Part shown: positions 24,397 through 32,816 of the stretch, piece after piece
Layout of the letters: the number at the start of each line of letters is the position of its first letter
Numbering within the stretch: position 1 is the stretch's first letter
NCBI RefSeq assembly: GCF_034674885.1
Contig: NZ_JAUCDS010000005.1
Coordinates: 62,001 to 126,000, forward strand
Length of the DNA stretch: 64,000 nt
Direction: 5' to 3'
Origin: Castellaniella sp034674885
GTDB taxonomy: Bacteria > Pseudomonadota > Gammaproteobacteria > Burkholderiales > Burkholderiaceae_B
Notes under the pieces: model-generated
Database searches by the model: none
What the model saw: the letters and a program-made list of their open reading frames with translations, nothing else
Told to the model about the DNA's origin: nothing
Program-made: the position numbers and the translations under genes

Positions 24397-25399
24397 GGTC
24401 ACCCGCCTGTTCGTAGGCATCGACGATGCGGGCCACCAGGGGGTGGCGCACGACGTCGCGGCTGGTGAAGCGCGTCTGGGCGATGCCCGGCACGCCATCC
24501 AGCACGTCCAGGGCGTGCAGCAGGCCGCTCTGGTGGCCCTTGGGCAGATCCACCTGGGAAGGATCGCCGTTGATGACGGCCTTGCTGCCAAAGCCGATGC
24601 GGGTCAGGAACATCTTCATCTGTTCAGGCGTGGTGTTCTGGGCCTCGTCCAGGATGATGAAGGAGTGGTTCAGGGTGCGTCCGCGCATATAGGCCAGCGG
24701 GGCGATTTCGATGGTCTGCTTTTCGAACAGGCGCTGGGTTTTCTCGAAGCCCATCAGGTCGTACAGCGCGTCGTACAGCGGGCGCAGATAGGGATCGACC
24801 TTCTGGACCAGGTCGCCGGGCAGAAAGCCCAGGCGTTCGCCGGCTTCTACGGCCGGGCGGGTCAGCACCAGGCGGCCGACCGATTCGCGTTCCAGGGCGT
24901 CGATGGCGCACGCCACGGCCAGCCAGGTCTTGCCGGTGCCGGCAGGGCCGACCCCGAAACTGACGTCGTGCTTGAGAATGGCGTTCAGGTAATCGCGCTG
25001 GCGCGGGGTGCGCGCGCGCAGATCCGATTTGCGAGTGCGCAGCGTCGGGCCTTCGTCGTCCACCGGGGGCAGTTCGGGCAGGTGCCTGGCGGTGTCGGCC
25101 TGGGGGACCGAGGCGATGCCGCGATTGCTCAGTTCCACCAGGCCCAGCTGCAGGTCGTCCAGCGATAGCGGCTCGCGCGCCGAGCGTTCGTGAAACCAGC
25201 GCAAGGCCTGGCTGGCTTCGCGGGCGCGGGCGCCGCGCACGCTGAAGCGGTTGCCGCGCCGGCCGATGGTGACGTCGTAAGCCTGGGCAATCTGGCGCAG
25301 GTTTTCATCCAGGGGGCCGCAGAGATTGGACAGTTGCGCATTGTTGCCGGGCAACTGCAAGGACGCGGGCCGGTTGCCGGCAGATTTCGGGGCCGTCAT
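24386..25399 (-). CDS. phoH: PhoH-like ATPase (YbeZ)
   Basis: The 337-residue protein has an N-terminal KH-like segment (residues 30-90) and a PhoH ATPase domain with Walker A GPAGTGKTWLA and Walker B FIILDEAQNTTPEQMKM. It is an ATPase tied to RNA metabolism and works with YbeY in other bacteria. It overlaps miaB by four bases and ybeY by 11 bases, the standard order. Confidence 0.95.
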   Translation of the reverse strand: MTAPKSAGNRPASLQLPGNNAQLSNLCGPLDENLRQIAQAYDVTIGRRGNRFSVRGARAREASQALRWFHERSAREPLSLDDLQLGLVELSNRGIASVPQADTARHLPELPPVDDEGPTLRTRKSDLRARTPRQRDYLNAILKHDVSFGVGPAGTGKTWLAVACAIDALERESVGRLVLTRPAVEAGERLGFLPGDLVQKVDPYLRPLYDALYDLMGFEKTQRLFEKQTIEIAPLAYMRGRTLNHSFIILDEAQNTTPEQMKMFLTRIGFGSKAVINGDPSQVDLPKGHQSGLLHALDVLDGVPGIAQTRFTSRDVVRHPLVARIVDAYEQAGDHVS

Positions 25400-26883
25400 G
25401 CGCCTGCCCGGTCGGTTTCGGTGGTGACGATCTCGCCACGCAGGGTGTTGGTCAGGGCCTGGGTGATGCGCACGTCCACCATCTGGCCGATCAGGCGCGG
25501 CTGCCCGGCGAAATTGACGATGCGGTTGTTCTCGGTGCGGCCTTTCATGTCGTTCGGGTCTTTTTTGGATGGGCCTTCGACCAGCAGGCGCTGGACGCTG
25601 CCCACCATGGCCTGGCTGTAGGCGGCGGCCTGTTCGTTGATGAGCGTCTGCAGGCGGTGCAGGCGATCCAGTTTCTCGGCCTGCGGGACCGGGTCGTCCA
25701 GGTCGGCGGCCGGGGTGCCTGGGCGTTTGGAATAGATGAATGAAAAGGACTGGTCGAAGCCTACGTGGCGAGCCAGGTCCAGGGTCTTCTGGAAGTCGTC
25801 TTCCGTTTCGCCGGGAAAGCCGATGATGAAGTCCGACGACAGCGTGATGTCGGGGCGGGCGGCCTTCAGGCGGCGGATGATGGATTTGTATTCCAGGGCC
25901 GTGTAGCCGCGTTTCATGGCGGCCAGCACCCGATCGCTGCCTGCCTGCACCGGCAGGTGCAGGAACGGCACGAGTTTGGGCAGGCGGCCGTGCGCCTCGA
26001 TCAGGCGGGCCGTCATTTCCTTGGGGTGCGAGGTGGTGTAGCGGATGCGCTCGATGCCGGGGATGTCGTGCACGTAGTCCAGCAGCATGGCGAAATCGGC
26101 GATTTCGCCGGATTCGCCGGTGGGGCCGCGATAGGCGTTGACGTTCTGGCCCAGCAGCGTGACTTCACGCACCCCCTGGTCGGCCAGGTCGGCGATTTCG
26201 GTGAGCACGTCGTCAAAGGGGCGTGAGACTTCCGCGCCGCGCGTGTAGGGCACGACGCAGAAACTGCAGTATTTGCTGCAGCCTTCCATGATGGAGACGA
26301 AAGCCGAGGGGCCTTCGACACGGGCCGGAGGCAGCGCATCGAATTTCTCGATCAGGGGGAAAGAGATGTCCACCTGGGATTTCCCGGTGGCGCGGCGCCG
26401 GTCGATCAGTTCGGGCAGGCGATGCAGGGTCTGCGGGCCGAACACGACATCGACATAAGGAGCGCGGCGTACGATGGCCTCGCCCTCCTGGCTGGCGACG
26501 CAGCCGCCCACGCCGATGACCAGATCGGGCTTGGCCTGCTTCAGGTGCTGGACCCGGCCCAGGTCGGAGAAGACCTTTTCCTGGGCTTTTTCGCGGACCG
26601 AACAGGTGTTGAACAGGATGATGTCGGCGTCGTCCGGCGTGTCGGTGAGTTCGACTCCTTTGGTGGCGCGTAGGAGGTCGACCATTTTCTCGGAGTCGTA
26701 TTCGTTCATCTGGCAGCCGAAGGTGCGGATGAACAGTTTCTTGTGCTGCCCGGGTTCCATGGGCTGCAGCAGCCCTGCCAGGGCCTCGTCCTGGGCCTGG
26801 CGCCAGGCCTGGTCCTTCAGGTGTTCGGCGGATTCTCGGGAAGCGGGAATGACGCCTGGGCGGCGCACGGGGGTTTCTTGCAT
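25396..26883 (-). CDS. miaB: tRNA-2-methylthio-N6-dimethylallyladenosine synthase MiaB
   Basis: MiaB adds a methylthio group to i6A37 of tRNAs reading U-starting codons. The 495-residue sequence has the N-terminal cluster cysteines in RTFGCQMNEYDS, FNTCSVREKA and GVGGCVAS, the radical-SAM motif GCSKYCSFCVVPYTRG, and a C-terminal TRAM domain. About 40 residues precede the conserved start; an internal ATG at 26760 (MEPGQHKKLF) could be the true start, and neither site has a strong Shine-Dalgarno. It heads the phoH-ybeY-corC-lnt operon. Confidence 0.95.
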   Translation of the reverse strand: MQETPVRRPGVIPASRESAEHLKDQAWRQAQDEALAGLLQPMEPGQHKKLFIRTFGCQMNEYDSEKMVDLLRATKGVELTDTPDDADIILFNTCSVREKAQEKVFSDLGRVQHLKQAKPDLVIGVGGCVASQEGEAIVRRAPYVDVVFGPQTLHRLPELIDRRRATGKSQVDISFPLIEKFDALPPARVEGPSAFVSIMEGCSKYCSFCVVPYTRGAEVSRPFDDVLTEIADLADQGVREVTLLGQNVNAYRGPTGESGEIADFAMLLDYVHDIPGIERIRYTTSHPKEMTARLIEAHGRLPKLVPFLHLPVQAGSDRVLAAMKRGYTALEYKSIIRRLKAARPDITLSSDFIIGFPGETEDDFQKTLDLARHVGFDQSFSFIYSKRPGTPAADLDDPVPQAEKLDRLHRLQTLINEQAAAYSQAMVGSVQRLLVEGPSKKDPNDMKGRTENNRIVNFAGQPRLIGQMVDVRITQALTNTLRGEIVTTETDRAGA

Positions 26884-26989
26884 GGCAGGTCGCCGGGGCG
26901 GGTTTATATCCCGGGGGCGGTCAATGATGGGTAATCGGCCATTTTACTGCAGGCCGGGCCCCGGATGGGGGCCCGGCGGCCGCTCGGGA

Positions 26990-27346
26990 TCAGTGCGGCT
27001 GGGTGGCCCAGACGACGTAGTCGGCAACCGCCTGACGCTGCTCTTCCGTCAGGCTCTCGGCAAACGAGGGCATGGGACCGGAGCCGTCGCGCAGCACGGC
27101 CAGGACCTGGTCGCGGTTTGGCCGCAGTTCATCCAGGTCGGGGCCGATGGACCCGCTGGCGCCGGCATCTTGCAGGGCGTGGCAGACCGCACAGGCGGGG
27201 ACCGCGCCCTTCTGGAACAGGACCTTGCCTTCGGCCAGAGCCGCCTCGCTGGCGGCGCTGGCAGGACTTGCCGCAGCGATGGCCAAGGCCCCGCAGGCCA
27301 GGGCCATCGCTGCGCTATTCATGGACTTCAAGATAAAACGATTCAC
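26990..27346 (-). CDS. Small c-type cytochrome, SorB-like electron acceptor
   Basis: The 118-residue protein has a Sec signal peptide (NRFILKSMNSAAMALACGALAI... cut after ASPASA) and one haem-binding CAVCH motif, with axial Met probable in GPMPSFAE. It follows the sulfite dehydrogenase gene with a one-base gap and is very likely its electron acceptor, as SorB is for SorA. I chose GTG 27346, because it gives the signal peptide a basic n-region and has GAGG upstream; ATG 27322 would leave no positive charge. Confidence 0.8.
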   Translation of the reverse strand: MNRFILKSMNSAAMALACGALAIAAASPASAASEAALAEGKVLFQKGAVPACAVCHALQDAGASGSIGPDLDELRPNRDQVLAVLRDGSGPMPSFAESLTEEQRQAVADYVVWATQPH

Positions 27347-27347
27347 T

Positions 27348-28583
27348 TCAGACAACCTCGAGTTCGATGCTGTGATCCAGCCAGCTGTTGTTGTTGTAGC
27401 CACGGTTGTTTTCCTGGCGTTCCTTGGGTTGGGTATCCCCATGAGTGTTGGTGGCCCGGGTGGCGATCTGGTATTTGCCGGGCTTCAGATCTACGCCCAG
27501 CACGAAGGTGCGCCAGGCATAGCGGCCCATGTCGGGGCCGAAATCCTGGGCTGCCTGCCAGGTCTTGCCGCCGTCGATGGAGACTTCCACGCCTTTGAGT
27601 GCATGGAATCCGCCCAGGCCGACGCCGGTGATCTGGACACGGCCGGCCGAGACGGGCTTGGCCGGATCGAAGGGCGAGGTGATCCAGGAGTTGACTGGCA
27701 TTTCCCAGATGGAGGGATCGTCCGGCGTGCCTTTGACGCCAACGGCGGAAAAGCGGTAGCTGCTTTGCTGGATCTTGGCGGGGGACTGTTCGGCCGTCAG
27801 CGCCAGGTGCTTGATGTATTTGATGTTGTTCACGCCCATGTAGCCCGGCACGATCAGGCGCAGCGGCCCGCCGTGGGCCAGGGGCAGGGGTTCGCCGTTC
27901 AGTTCCCAGGCCAGGATCGCGTCGTCCATCGCGGCCAGCGGCACGGAGCGTTCCACCATCAGGGTCTTGGGGTCCAGGCCTTCAGGCAGGACTTCGCCGC
28001 CCGTGCCGGTGATGTATTTCATGTCGCCGGCCATGCCGCCACAGGCCTTGATGACGTCCTTGACGGGGACGCCGGCGAACACCACGCACCCGGCCGCACC
28101 GACCGTCCATTGCGTGCCGCTGGGCTTGTGGGGGAACCAGGCCCGGCCGTTGCCGGAGCATTGCAGCACCATGGTGACGGCCGTCAGGCCCAGGCGCTTG
28201 AGATCTGCCACAGTCAGCTTGGCGGGCTTGGCAACGCCGGAGATTTCCAGCGCCCAGGTATCCGGGTCCTTGACGATGTCGGCCGAGGGCGGAGTGAGAT
28301 TGTTGCGCACGTACAAGCGGTTGCTGGGCGTGATCGTGCTGTTGCCGAAGTCCTGGCGACGCAGTTCGATCGTGTTGGCGCTGTGGACGATCATCGCGTC
28401 CGCGTCCTTCCAGACGGCGTATTCGGGCAGGGCCTTGCCGCCGGCGGCCGTGGCCTTGGCAGGCGGGTCGGTACGGACGCCGTCCGCCCAGGATGTCCCC
28501 GGGACTGCGGCCAGCGCGGCCAAGCCGCCGCCTGTCAGCAGGGCACGGCGCCTGTTGGGGTCTTTGAGTTCGGGTGTCTGCAT
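27348..28583 (-). CDS. Periplasmic molybdopterin sulfite dehydrogenase (SorA/SoxC-like)
   Basis: The 411-residue protein starts with a twin-arginine leader (NRRRALLTGGGLAALAA) and has the sulfite-oxidase fold. The Mo-ligand cysteine lies in MVLQCSGNGRAWF, and a Mo-co dimerisation domain (VQITGVGLGG... to VVLG) fills the C-terminal third. It oxidises sulfite, or a related sulfur compound, in the periplasm and passes electrons to the adjacent cytochrome c. The segment LYVRNNL has Asn where sulfite oxidases usually have the active-site His. SorA is favoured over SoxC because the partner is a small monohaem cytochrome and no other sox gene is near. Confidence 0.85.
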   Translation of the reverse strand: MQTPELKDPNRRRALLTGGGLAALAAVPGTSWADGVRTDPPAKATAAGGKALPEYAVWKDADAMIVHSANTIELRRQDFGNSTITPSNRLYVRNNLTPPSADIVKDPDTWALEISGVAKPAKLTVADLKRLGLTAVTMVLQCSGNGRAWFPHKPSGTQWTVGAAGCVVFAGVPVKDVIKACGGMAGDMKYITGTGGEVLPEGLDPKTLMVERSVPLAAMDDAILAWELNGEPLPLAHGGPLRLIVPGYMGVNNIKYIKHLALTAEQSPAKIQQSSYRFSAVGVKGTPDDPSIWEMPVNSWITSPFDPAKPVSAGRVQITGVGLGGFHALKGVEVSIDGGKTWQAAQDFGPDMGRYAWRTFVLGVDLKPGKYQIATRATNTHGDTQPKERQENNRGYNNNSWLDHSIELEVV

Positions 28584-28778
28584 GACTTCTCCTCAGTTTG
28601 TGCAGCAATGACATTACTTTTAATAATGGCTTTATAACTGTTTAAACTGTTGAAGTCCAAACCACATACTCGTATAGCGGATCGCAATACTTTTTGCCTC
28701 GCGGCGCGCTCCGAGCCCGGCGCAGTCCGGAACCAAAAAGAATCTATACTGCGCACGTCCTCCAACGAAGCCGATGTC

Positions 28779-29414
28779 GTGAAGTCATTTCTTGCCGCCT
28801 GCCTGCTGCTCTGGTCACAGATTGCCTGGGGGGGCATTGCGCTGGTTGCGACGTCCCTGCCATCGGACAGCACGCTGGCCCAGCCTCCGGCGGAAGTCTC
28901 CCTGGTCTTCAGTGAAGCCGTCTGGGCGGCGCGGATCGATCTGGTGGATCCGCAGGGGCTGGCGCAGCCTTTGCATGCGATCCGCGATGCCCGGGCCGAG
29001 ATCCGCATCCCCATCCCGCCGGAAACGGCATATGGCGTCTATGCATTGAACTGGCACGTGGAGTCCGCCGCCGGTGATGCGGTGTCGGGAGCCTTGGGCT
29101 ATGAACTGGCGGAACCCAGCTTCCTGGATCGGCTGTGGCCGGGTTCTCCCGTGCCTTTGCGCGACGCCGCATTGTGGTCGGCGGCGATCGTGCTGCTGGC
29201 CGCCGCCCTGGCCTTGCTGCTGTTTCGGCCCCAGTTTGCATCGGCGACGCTGGGGCTGATCGGCGTGGGCCTGATGGCCACCGGCTTTCAGTTCGACCGC
29301 GTTGCTGCGCTGTGGCGTCTGGACGGCGGCTGGGTGGCGCCTGTTGCCTGCGCCGGAGCCCTGGCGCTGCTGGGGATCGTGGGGGCCGGGCGGATGTGGC
29401 TGCGGGGGCGGTAG
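28779..29414 (+). CDS. CopC-like domain membrane protein lacking copper ligands
   Basis: The 211-residue product has a signal peptide (KSFLAACLLLWSQIAWG), a beta-sandwich like CopC/YcnJ (ALVATSLPSDSTLAQPPAEVSLVFSEAV... to GDAVSGALGYEL), then three TM helices (about 125-145, 150-168, 183-203). The CopC copper residues are not present: mature His1 is replaced by Gly, and the usual DGH before PVSG reads AGD. It is divergent from the sulfite dehydrogenase across an AT-rich 195-bp gap that probably holds both promoters. GTG 28779 is chosen because it places the signal peptide at the N-terminus. Function unknown. Confidence 0.68.
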   Translation: MKSFLAACLLLWSQIAWGGIALVATSLPSDSTLAQPPAEVSLVFSEAVWAARIDLVDPQGLAQPLHAIRDARAEIRIPIPPETAYGVYALNWHVESAAGDAVSGALGYELAEPSFLDRLWPGSPVPLRDAALWSAAIVLLAAALALLLFRPQFASATLGLIGVGLMATGFQFDRVAALWRLDGGWVAPVACAGALALLGIVGAGRMWLRGR

Positions 29415-29468
29415 ATCTCCCCGGACGCGCCCCACGTCGCAGCTTGCAAGCTGCTCCGATTCGATAGG

Positions 29469-29498
29469 CACATGAAGGCCCGCAGGGGCCTTCATGTG
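29469..29498. terminator. Hairpin between copC-like gene and secF (bidirectional terminator candidate)
   Basis: CACATGAAGGCCC and GGGGCCTTCATGTG form a 12- to 13-base-pair stem around a three-base loop, located between two convergent genes. There is no T run on either side, so termination efficiency is uncertain. Confidence 0.6.
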
Positions 29499-29505
29499 TC
29501 CGATC

Positions 29506-30441
29506 TCATCCCAATTCCACTTCGGTGTCTTCTTTTTTGACGTGTTTGATCAGGTCTTCGCGCCGGATGCCCATCCACATGGCCAGGGCGGCGGCCACGA
29601 ACACCGACGAGTAGATCCCGAACCAGATCCCGATGGTCAGCGCCAGGGAGAAGTTGTGCAGGGTCGGGCCGCCGAAGAAGAACATCGACAGCACCATCAT
29701 CTGGGTGGACCCGTGGGTGATCACTGTCCGGGAGATGTTCTGCGTGATGGACAGGTTGATGATTTCTCGCACCGATGCCTTGCGCATCTTGCGGAAATTT
29801 TCGCGGATCCGGTCCATCACCACCACGGATTCGTTCACCGAATAGCCCAGCACGGCCAGTACCCCCGCCAGCACCGATAGCGAGAATTCCCACTGGAAGA
29901 AGGCGAAGAAGCCCAGGATGATCACCACGTCGTGCAAGTTTGCGATGGCGCACGATGCGGCCAGCTTCCATTCGAAACGCACGGCCAGGTACGCCATGAT
30001 GCCCACCACTACGAACAGCAGCGCCATCAGGCCGTTGTGCAGCAGTTCCTGGCCCACCTGCGGGCCGACGAATTCCACCCGGCGCAGCTGCACGTCGGCA
30101 TGCTGGGCCTGCAGGGCAGAGAGCACGGTCCGGCTTTGGGTGGCCGTGTCTTCATCGGGGCGGATAGGCAGGCGGATCATCACGTCTTGCGAGGTGCCGA
30201 AGTTCTGCACCTGGAAGTCCTTGTAGCCCAGCGCATCGATGGCGGTGCGGATGTCGGTCACGGGGGCCGTCTGGGAATAGTGGACTTCCATCACCGTGCC
30301 GCCGGTGAATTCGATCGACAGGTGAAAGCCGCGCGAGGCGATGAAAAAGACGGCGGCCAGGAAAGTCAGCAGGCTGATGATGTTCAGGATCAGCGCATGC
30401 CGCATGAACGGGATGGAGCGATGGATGCGGAAAAATTCCAT
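29506..30441 (-). CDS. secF: Protein translocase subunit SecF
   Basis: SecF is the six-helix partner of SecD that uses the proton gradient to pull proteins out of the SecYEG channel. The 311-residue protein starts with a TM helix, has the periplasmic SIEFTGGTVMEV motif, and the family signature VLGYSVNESVVVMDRIREN in the membrane domain. It begins two bases after the secD stop. Confidence 0.97.
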   Translation of the reverse strand: MEFFRIHRSIPFMRHALILNIISLLTFLAAVFFIASRGFHLSIEFTGGTVMEVHYSQTAPVTDIRTAIDALGYKDFQVQNFGTSQDVMIRLPIRPDEDTATQSRTVLSALQAQHADVQLRRVEFVGPQVGQELLHNGLMALLFVVVGIMAYLAVRFEWKLAASCAIANLHDVVIILGFFAFFQWEFSLSVLAGVLAVLGYSVNESVVVMDRIRENFRKMRKASVREIINLSITQNISRTVITHGSTQMMVLSMFFFGGPTLHNFSLALTIGIWFGIYSSVFVAAALAMWMGIRREDLIKHVKKEDTEVELG

Positions 30442-30443
30442 GA

Positions 30444-32315
30444 TTAATCCTGATTGGGTTTCCAGATCTGGCCGATCGACACGGACTTCAGTTTGCGTTT
30501 GCGGCCGTAGTAGAGATTGGCCAGTGCGCGCACGCCCACCACCGACGAGAACATGGACGTCAGGATGCCGATGCAGTGCACCACGGCGAAGCCGCGCACC
30601 GGGCCGGTGCCGAAGGTCAGCAGCGCCACCCCGACGATCAGGCTGGTCAGGTTCGAGTCAAAAATCGTCGCCCAGGCGCGGTCGAATCCCAGATGGATGG
30701 CTTGCTGGGGTGGTAGCCCCAGGCGCAGTTCTTCCCGGATCCGTTCGTTGATCAGCACGTTGGCGTCGATGGCCATGCCCAGCGTCAGCGCGATGGCGGC
30801 GATGCCGGGCAGGGTCAGCGTGGCCTGCAGCATGGACAGCACGGCCAGCAGCAGCAGCACGTTGAACGACAGCCCCAGGGTCGAGAACAGGCCGAACAGG
30901 TGGTAGTACAGGATGATGAAGATCGCGATGGCGGTAAAGCCGTACAGCGTCGAATCGAAGCCCTGCTTGATGTTGGCAGCGCCCAGGCTGGGGCCGATGG
31001 TGCGTTCTTCGATGATGTGCATCGGCGCGGCCAGGGAGCCCGCGCGCAGCAGCAGCGACACGTCGGCGGCTTCCTGGGCGGTCATGCTGCCGGAAATCTG
31101 CACTTGGCCGCCGGGGATCTCGGACCGGATCACCGGGGCCGTCACGACTTCGCCCTTGCCGTTCTCGAACAGCACGATGGCCATGCGTTTGCCGATGTTG
31201 TCGCGGGTGACGTCGCGGAAGATGCGCGCGCCCTTGGAGTCGAGCGTCAGGTTGACCGTGGGTTCCTGGGTCTGCTGGTCGCGGCCGGGCTGGGCGTCCT
31301 GCAGGTTCTCGCCGGTCAGGATGACCTGGCGGCGCAGCAGCAGCGGGCGGCCGTCGCGGTCGGTGTAGCGGACCAGACCGAAAGGCACGCGCCCTGATTG
31401 CAGGGCTGCCGTGGCTGCCGGAGAATCGTCCACCATGTGGATTTCCAGGGTGGCGGTGCGGCCCAGGATTTCCTTGGCCTTGGCCACGTCCTGGACACCG
31501 GGCAACTGAACCACGATGCGGTCGCCGCCCTGTTGCTGGATGACCGGCTCGGCCACGCCCAGTTCATTGATCCGGTTGTGCAGGGTCTGGATGTTCTGTT
31601 TCAGGGCATTGTTCTGCACCTGGGTGATCGAGGCCGCGCTGAGCGTGCCGTCCAGCATCCAGGTGTTGCCCGACTGGCTGGTCGTGAAGACCATTTCCGG
31701 GATGGAGCGACGCAGCGCATCGGCGGCGGCGTCGCGCTCATCCTGCGAGGCGAACGTCGCGCGCACGGATTGCTGGTTGCGCTCTACGTCCTCGAATTTG
31801 AGCTTGGCGTCGCGCAGGGTGGTGCGGGCCTCGCCGGCCATGGAGTCGTAGCGGCTGGTCAGGGCGCCTTGCAGGTCTACCTGCAGCAGGAAGTGCACGC
31901 CTCCGCGCAGGTCCAGACCCAGGTACATGGGGTGCGCGCCCAGGCTCGTCAGCCAGTTGGGCGAGGCCGACATCAGGTTCAGCGCCACCGTGTAGTCCGG
32001 GTTCTGAGGGTCGGTGTTCAGCGCCTTTTCGAGCGTGTCCTTGGCCTTGAGCTGGGTGTCGGTGGAATCGAAGCGCAGCCGCACCGATCCCACGGGGCCG
32101 TTCATCTCGAATGAGCTGGCCGTGGGCTGGATGTCGGCCTGCTTCAGGATCTGGTCGGCTTTTTCCAGCGTGTTCTGATCGATTTTGACCGACGTCTTCG
32201 CCCCTGCGATCTGGACGGCAGGCGATTCGCCATAAAGATTGGGCAGCGTGTAGAGCACGCCGATCAGGACGGCGGCCAGCACGATGAGGTACTTCCAGAG
32301 GGGGTAGCGGTTCAT
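30444..32315 (-). CDS. secD: Protein translocase subunit SecD
   Basis: The 623-residue protein has one N-terminal TM helix, a large periplasmic region with the GLDLRGGVHFLLQVD motif and the P1 head, and five further TM helices including ALTLGMAIDANVLINERIREE, the RND-type proton-pathway segment. It forms the SecDF complex with the next gene; yajC lies 64 bases upstream. Confidence 0.97.
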   Translation of the reverse strand: MNRYPLWKYLIVLAAVLIGVLYTLPNLYGESPAVQIAGAKTSVKIDQNTLEKADQILKQADIQPTASSFEMNGPVGSVRLRFDSTDTQLKAKDTLEKALNTDPQNPDYTVALNLMSASPNWLTSLGAHPMYLGLDLRGGVHFLLQVDLQGALTSRYDSMAGEARTTLRDAKLKFEDVERNQQSVRATFASQDERDAAADALRRSIPEMVFTTSQSGNTWMLDGTLSAASITQVQNNALKQNIQTLHNRINELGVAEPVIQQQGGDRIVVQLPGVQDVAKAKEILGRTATLEIHMVDDSPAATAALQSGRVPFGLVRYTDRDGRPLLLRRQVILTGENLQDAQPGRDQQTQEPTVNLTLDSKGARIFRDVTRDNIGKRMAIVLFENGKGEVVTAPVIRSEIPGGQVQISGSMTAQEAADVSLLLRAGSLAAPMHIIEERTIGPSLGAANIKQGFDSTLYGFTAIAIFIILYYHLFGLFSTLGLSFNVLLLLAVLSMLQATLTLPGIAAIALTLGMAIDANVLINERIREELRLGLPPQQAIHLGFDRAWATIFDSNLTSLIVGVALLTFGTGPVRGFAVVHCIGILTSMFSSVVGVRALANLYYGRKRKLKSVSIGQIWKPNQD

Positions 32316-32379
32316 GGTCGGTCGGATGGGAGGGCTGAAAAGACCGGGCGCCGCGTTTCAGCGGCGCCGGATGGGGCGA

Positions 32380-32724
32380 TCAGAGCGACTTGATCGTGCC
32401 CTTGGGCAGCACGGCCGTCACGGCGCTGCGCTGGACGATGGATTCGACGGCCTTGTCGCCGGACTGGCCGACTTCCACGGTCAGGTAGTTGTCGCTGACT
32501 TTGCTGATTTTGCCCAGCATGCCGCCCGACAGGATGACCTCGTCGCCCTTGGACAGGGCCGACACCATTTTCTTGTGGTCCTTCTGGCGCTTCATCTGGG
32601 GGCGGATCATCAGGAAATACAGGATGACGAACATCAGGATGATGGGCAGCATGCTCATCAGCGCGTTGGGTTCGCCGCCGGCCGCCTGGGCCGGGATCAG
32701 GGTCAGGGTGTCAACGAGGGACAT
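32380..32724 (-). CDS. yajC: Preprotein translocase accessory subunit YajC
   Basis: The 114-residue protein has one TM helix (MLPIILMFVILYFLMIRPQMKRQK) followed by a cytoplasmic domain with the family motif LSKGDEVILSGGMLGKI. YajC is part of the SecDF-YajC complex. It lies in the usual place ahead of secD and after tgt. Confidence 0.96.
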   Translation of the reverse strand: MSLVDTLTLIPAQAAGGEPNALMSMLPIILMFVILYFLMIRPQMKRQKDHKKMVSALSKGDEVILSGGMLGKISKVSDNYLTVEVGQSGDKAVESIVQRSAVTAVLPKGTIKSL

Positions 32725-32816
32725 GAAAGCTCCTGGAAATCAGGGGTTGGACGAGAGGTCTGGGTACGAGATTAACTTTTGATTGTAGCGATAAAGGGGC
32801 AGATCGTGCGGAGCGG

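Noticed and set aside
26474..28637. Two long plus-strand frames opposite miaB, the cytochrome and the sulfite dehydrogenase.
   Set aside because: Both are antisense to genes with recognised motifs and cross their boundaries.
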